A stretch of 64,000 nucleotides of DNA from Saccharothrix longispora (GTDB lineage Bacteria > Actinomycetota > Actinomycetes > Mycobacteriales > Pseudonocardiaceae): the NCBI RefSeq assembly GCF_030852425.1, contig NZ_NSDM01000018.1:1-64000 (forward strand), given 5' to 3'. Within the stretch, counting starts at the first letter, position 1; each line of letters starts with the position of its first letter. This document shows positions 63,257-64,000 of this stretch, piece by piece. A program made the position numbers and the translations under genes. The notes under the pieces were generated by a model that saw nothing but the letters and a program-made list of their open reading frames with translations, did no database searches and was not told the DNA's origin.

Positions 63257-64000
63257 TGGCGTCCGAGGAGACCAGGGCCGCGCGGAGCCGAGTCGCCGAA
63301 CGATTTATCGGACGACCCGGTGTGACGGGTGTCGGTATTGGCGCCAAGGTTGTGAACGGGCAGCCCACCGGTCAGGTCGCGGTGACCGTGTTCGTGCAGG
63401 AGAAACTGCCGGCGGCGGAGTTGTCCGCCGAGGAGGTGATTCCCGCCGATGTCGACGGTGTGGCGACCGATGTGGTGGTGCTGCGGGACTTCCAGCTCGT
63501 CGACGAGCCGTTGGGTGCCGTGTACAAGGACGAGAACGTCGACGAGGGCAGGCACCGGCCGATCGAGGGCGGGATCGCGCTGAAAGGTGCCGTGAACGGC
63601 GCGGGAGCCGGCAGTATCGGCTGCATTCTGCTCCACAAGGAAGATCCGGCGAAGGTGTACGCACTCACCTGCCACCACGTGATCGCCCACGTAGCAGAAG
63701 AGAAGCTGGACCGGTTCGGGCTCGAGGTCACCGGTAGGAAGATCCTCGCGGAGCCGGTCAAAGGCGTGACCAAGGTGGGGCAACCGGATCTGGAGACCCG
63801 TTCTACCTGTTGCAAGGGGATCTTCGGTACCCACGCGGACGGCGAAGAGGTCCCGGAATGGGATGCCGCTGTGGTCGAGTTGGACCCGGGAATCGAGTAC
63901 CGCAACGACATCCGCGGGTTGAGCGTGCCGGGGGAGGACTCGGTCGCGGTCGCCGGGGAGGCGCCCATGCCGACCGAGGCGCAGCTGGCCGATCACAGTT
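63257..64000 (+). CDS. Trypsin-like protease-domain protein (3' end outside window)
   Basis: The GTG at 63257 follows gaggtgg at 5 bp and opens 248 codons that run off the right edge. The N-terminal part (RFIGRPGVTGVGIGAKVVNG, then QVAVTVFVQEKLPAAEL) is followed by a chymotrypsin-like stretch: GAGAGSIGCILLHK, YALTCHHVIAH (probable catalytic His) and EWDAAVVELDPG (probable catalytic Asp). The catalytic Ser would lie beyond the window. There is no signal peptide, which suggests an intracellular protease or phage/defence-related peptidase, but its role is unknown. Confidence 0.7.

Overview
The window is high-GC DNA with the codon bias, GTG starts and gene families of a mycelial actinomycete. A Pseudonocardiales- or Streptomycetales-like host is my inference; no rRNA or other taxonomic marker is present. 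The window is an accessory region full of insertion-sequence debris, truncated genes and four larger functional blocks.

Block 1 (about 0.5-9.2 kb) is a type I-E CRISPR-Cas locus: cas3, cas8e (casA), cse2 (casB), cas7e, cas5e and cas6e, then a short CRISPR array read leftward from a leader at its right end. Most cas genes overlap by GTGA. The Cas3 C-terminal domain is a separate overlapping ORF. cas1 and cas2 are missing, apart from a possible cas2 scrap. The leader-distal end of the array decays into an IS5-family remnant. A second leader copy with one repeat lies 8.5 kb away at 17.56 kb.

Block 2 (9.5-16.7 kb) holds a 2H phosphoesterase gene pair, a frameshifted ISAs1 transposase, and a cluster of MEDS-, STAS- and HATPase-domain proteins of the anti-sigma/anti-anti-sigma type. 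One of the HATPase genes is frameshifted.

Block 3 (18-39 kb) is a plant-polysaccharide utilisation region. It contains a truncated GH42 beta-galactosidase, CBM2-GH5 endoglucanase, GH2 beta-mannosidase, an ABC solute-binding lipoprotein without permeases, GH13 alpha-glucosidase, GH43, two ROK regulators, an AA10 lytic polysaccharide monooxygenase with CBM2, a GH44 gene with most of its catalytic domain deleted, and a GH74-CBM2 xyloglucanase. CebR-type palindromes lie upstream of GH5 and GH44. Secreted depolymerases would feed oligosaccharides to the cytoplasmic glycosidases, but the transporter is broken (only a permease tail survives) and several genes are decayed.

Block 4 (46-61 kb) is a two-gene operon. 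A giant (about 4,450-residue) Tc-toxin A-like protein carries about 32 hemopexin-like repeats in two arrays of 24 and 8. It is followed 21 bp later by a 493-residue protein with a strongly cationic N-terminus and a C-terminus I tentatively compare with DUF3626. No TcB or TcC gene is in the window. A 28-bp tandem repeat follows the operon.

Between these blocks (39-45.6 kb and 61-63 kb) lie IS630, IS5, IS3-like and recombinase remnants, a secreted protein and a Tat-exported protein of unknown function. The right edge cuts a trypsin-like protease-domain gene. I saw no tRNA, rRNA or riboswitch.
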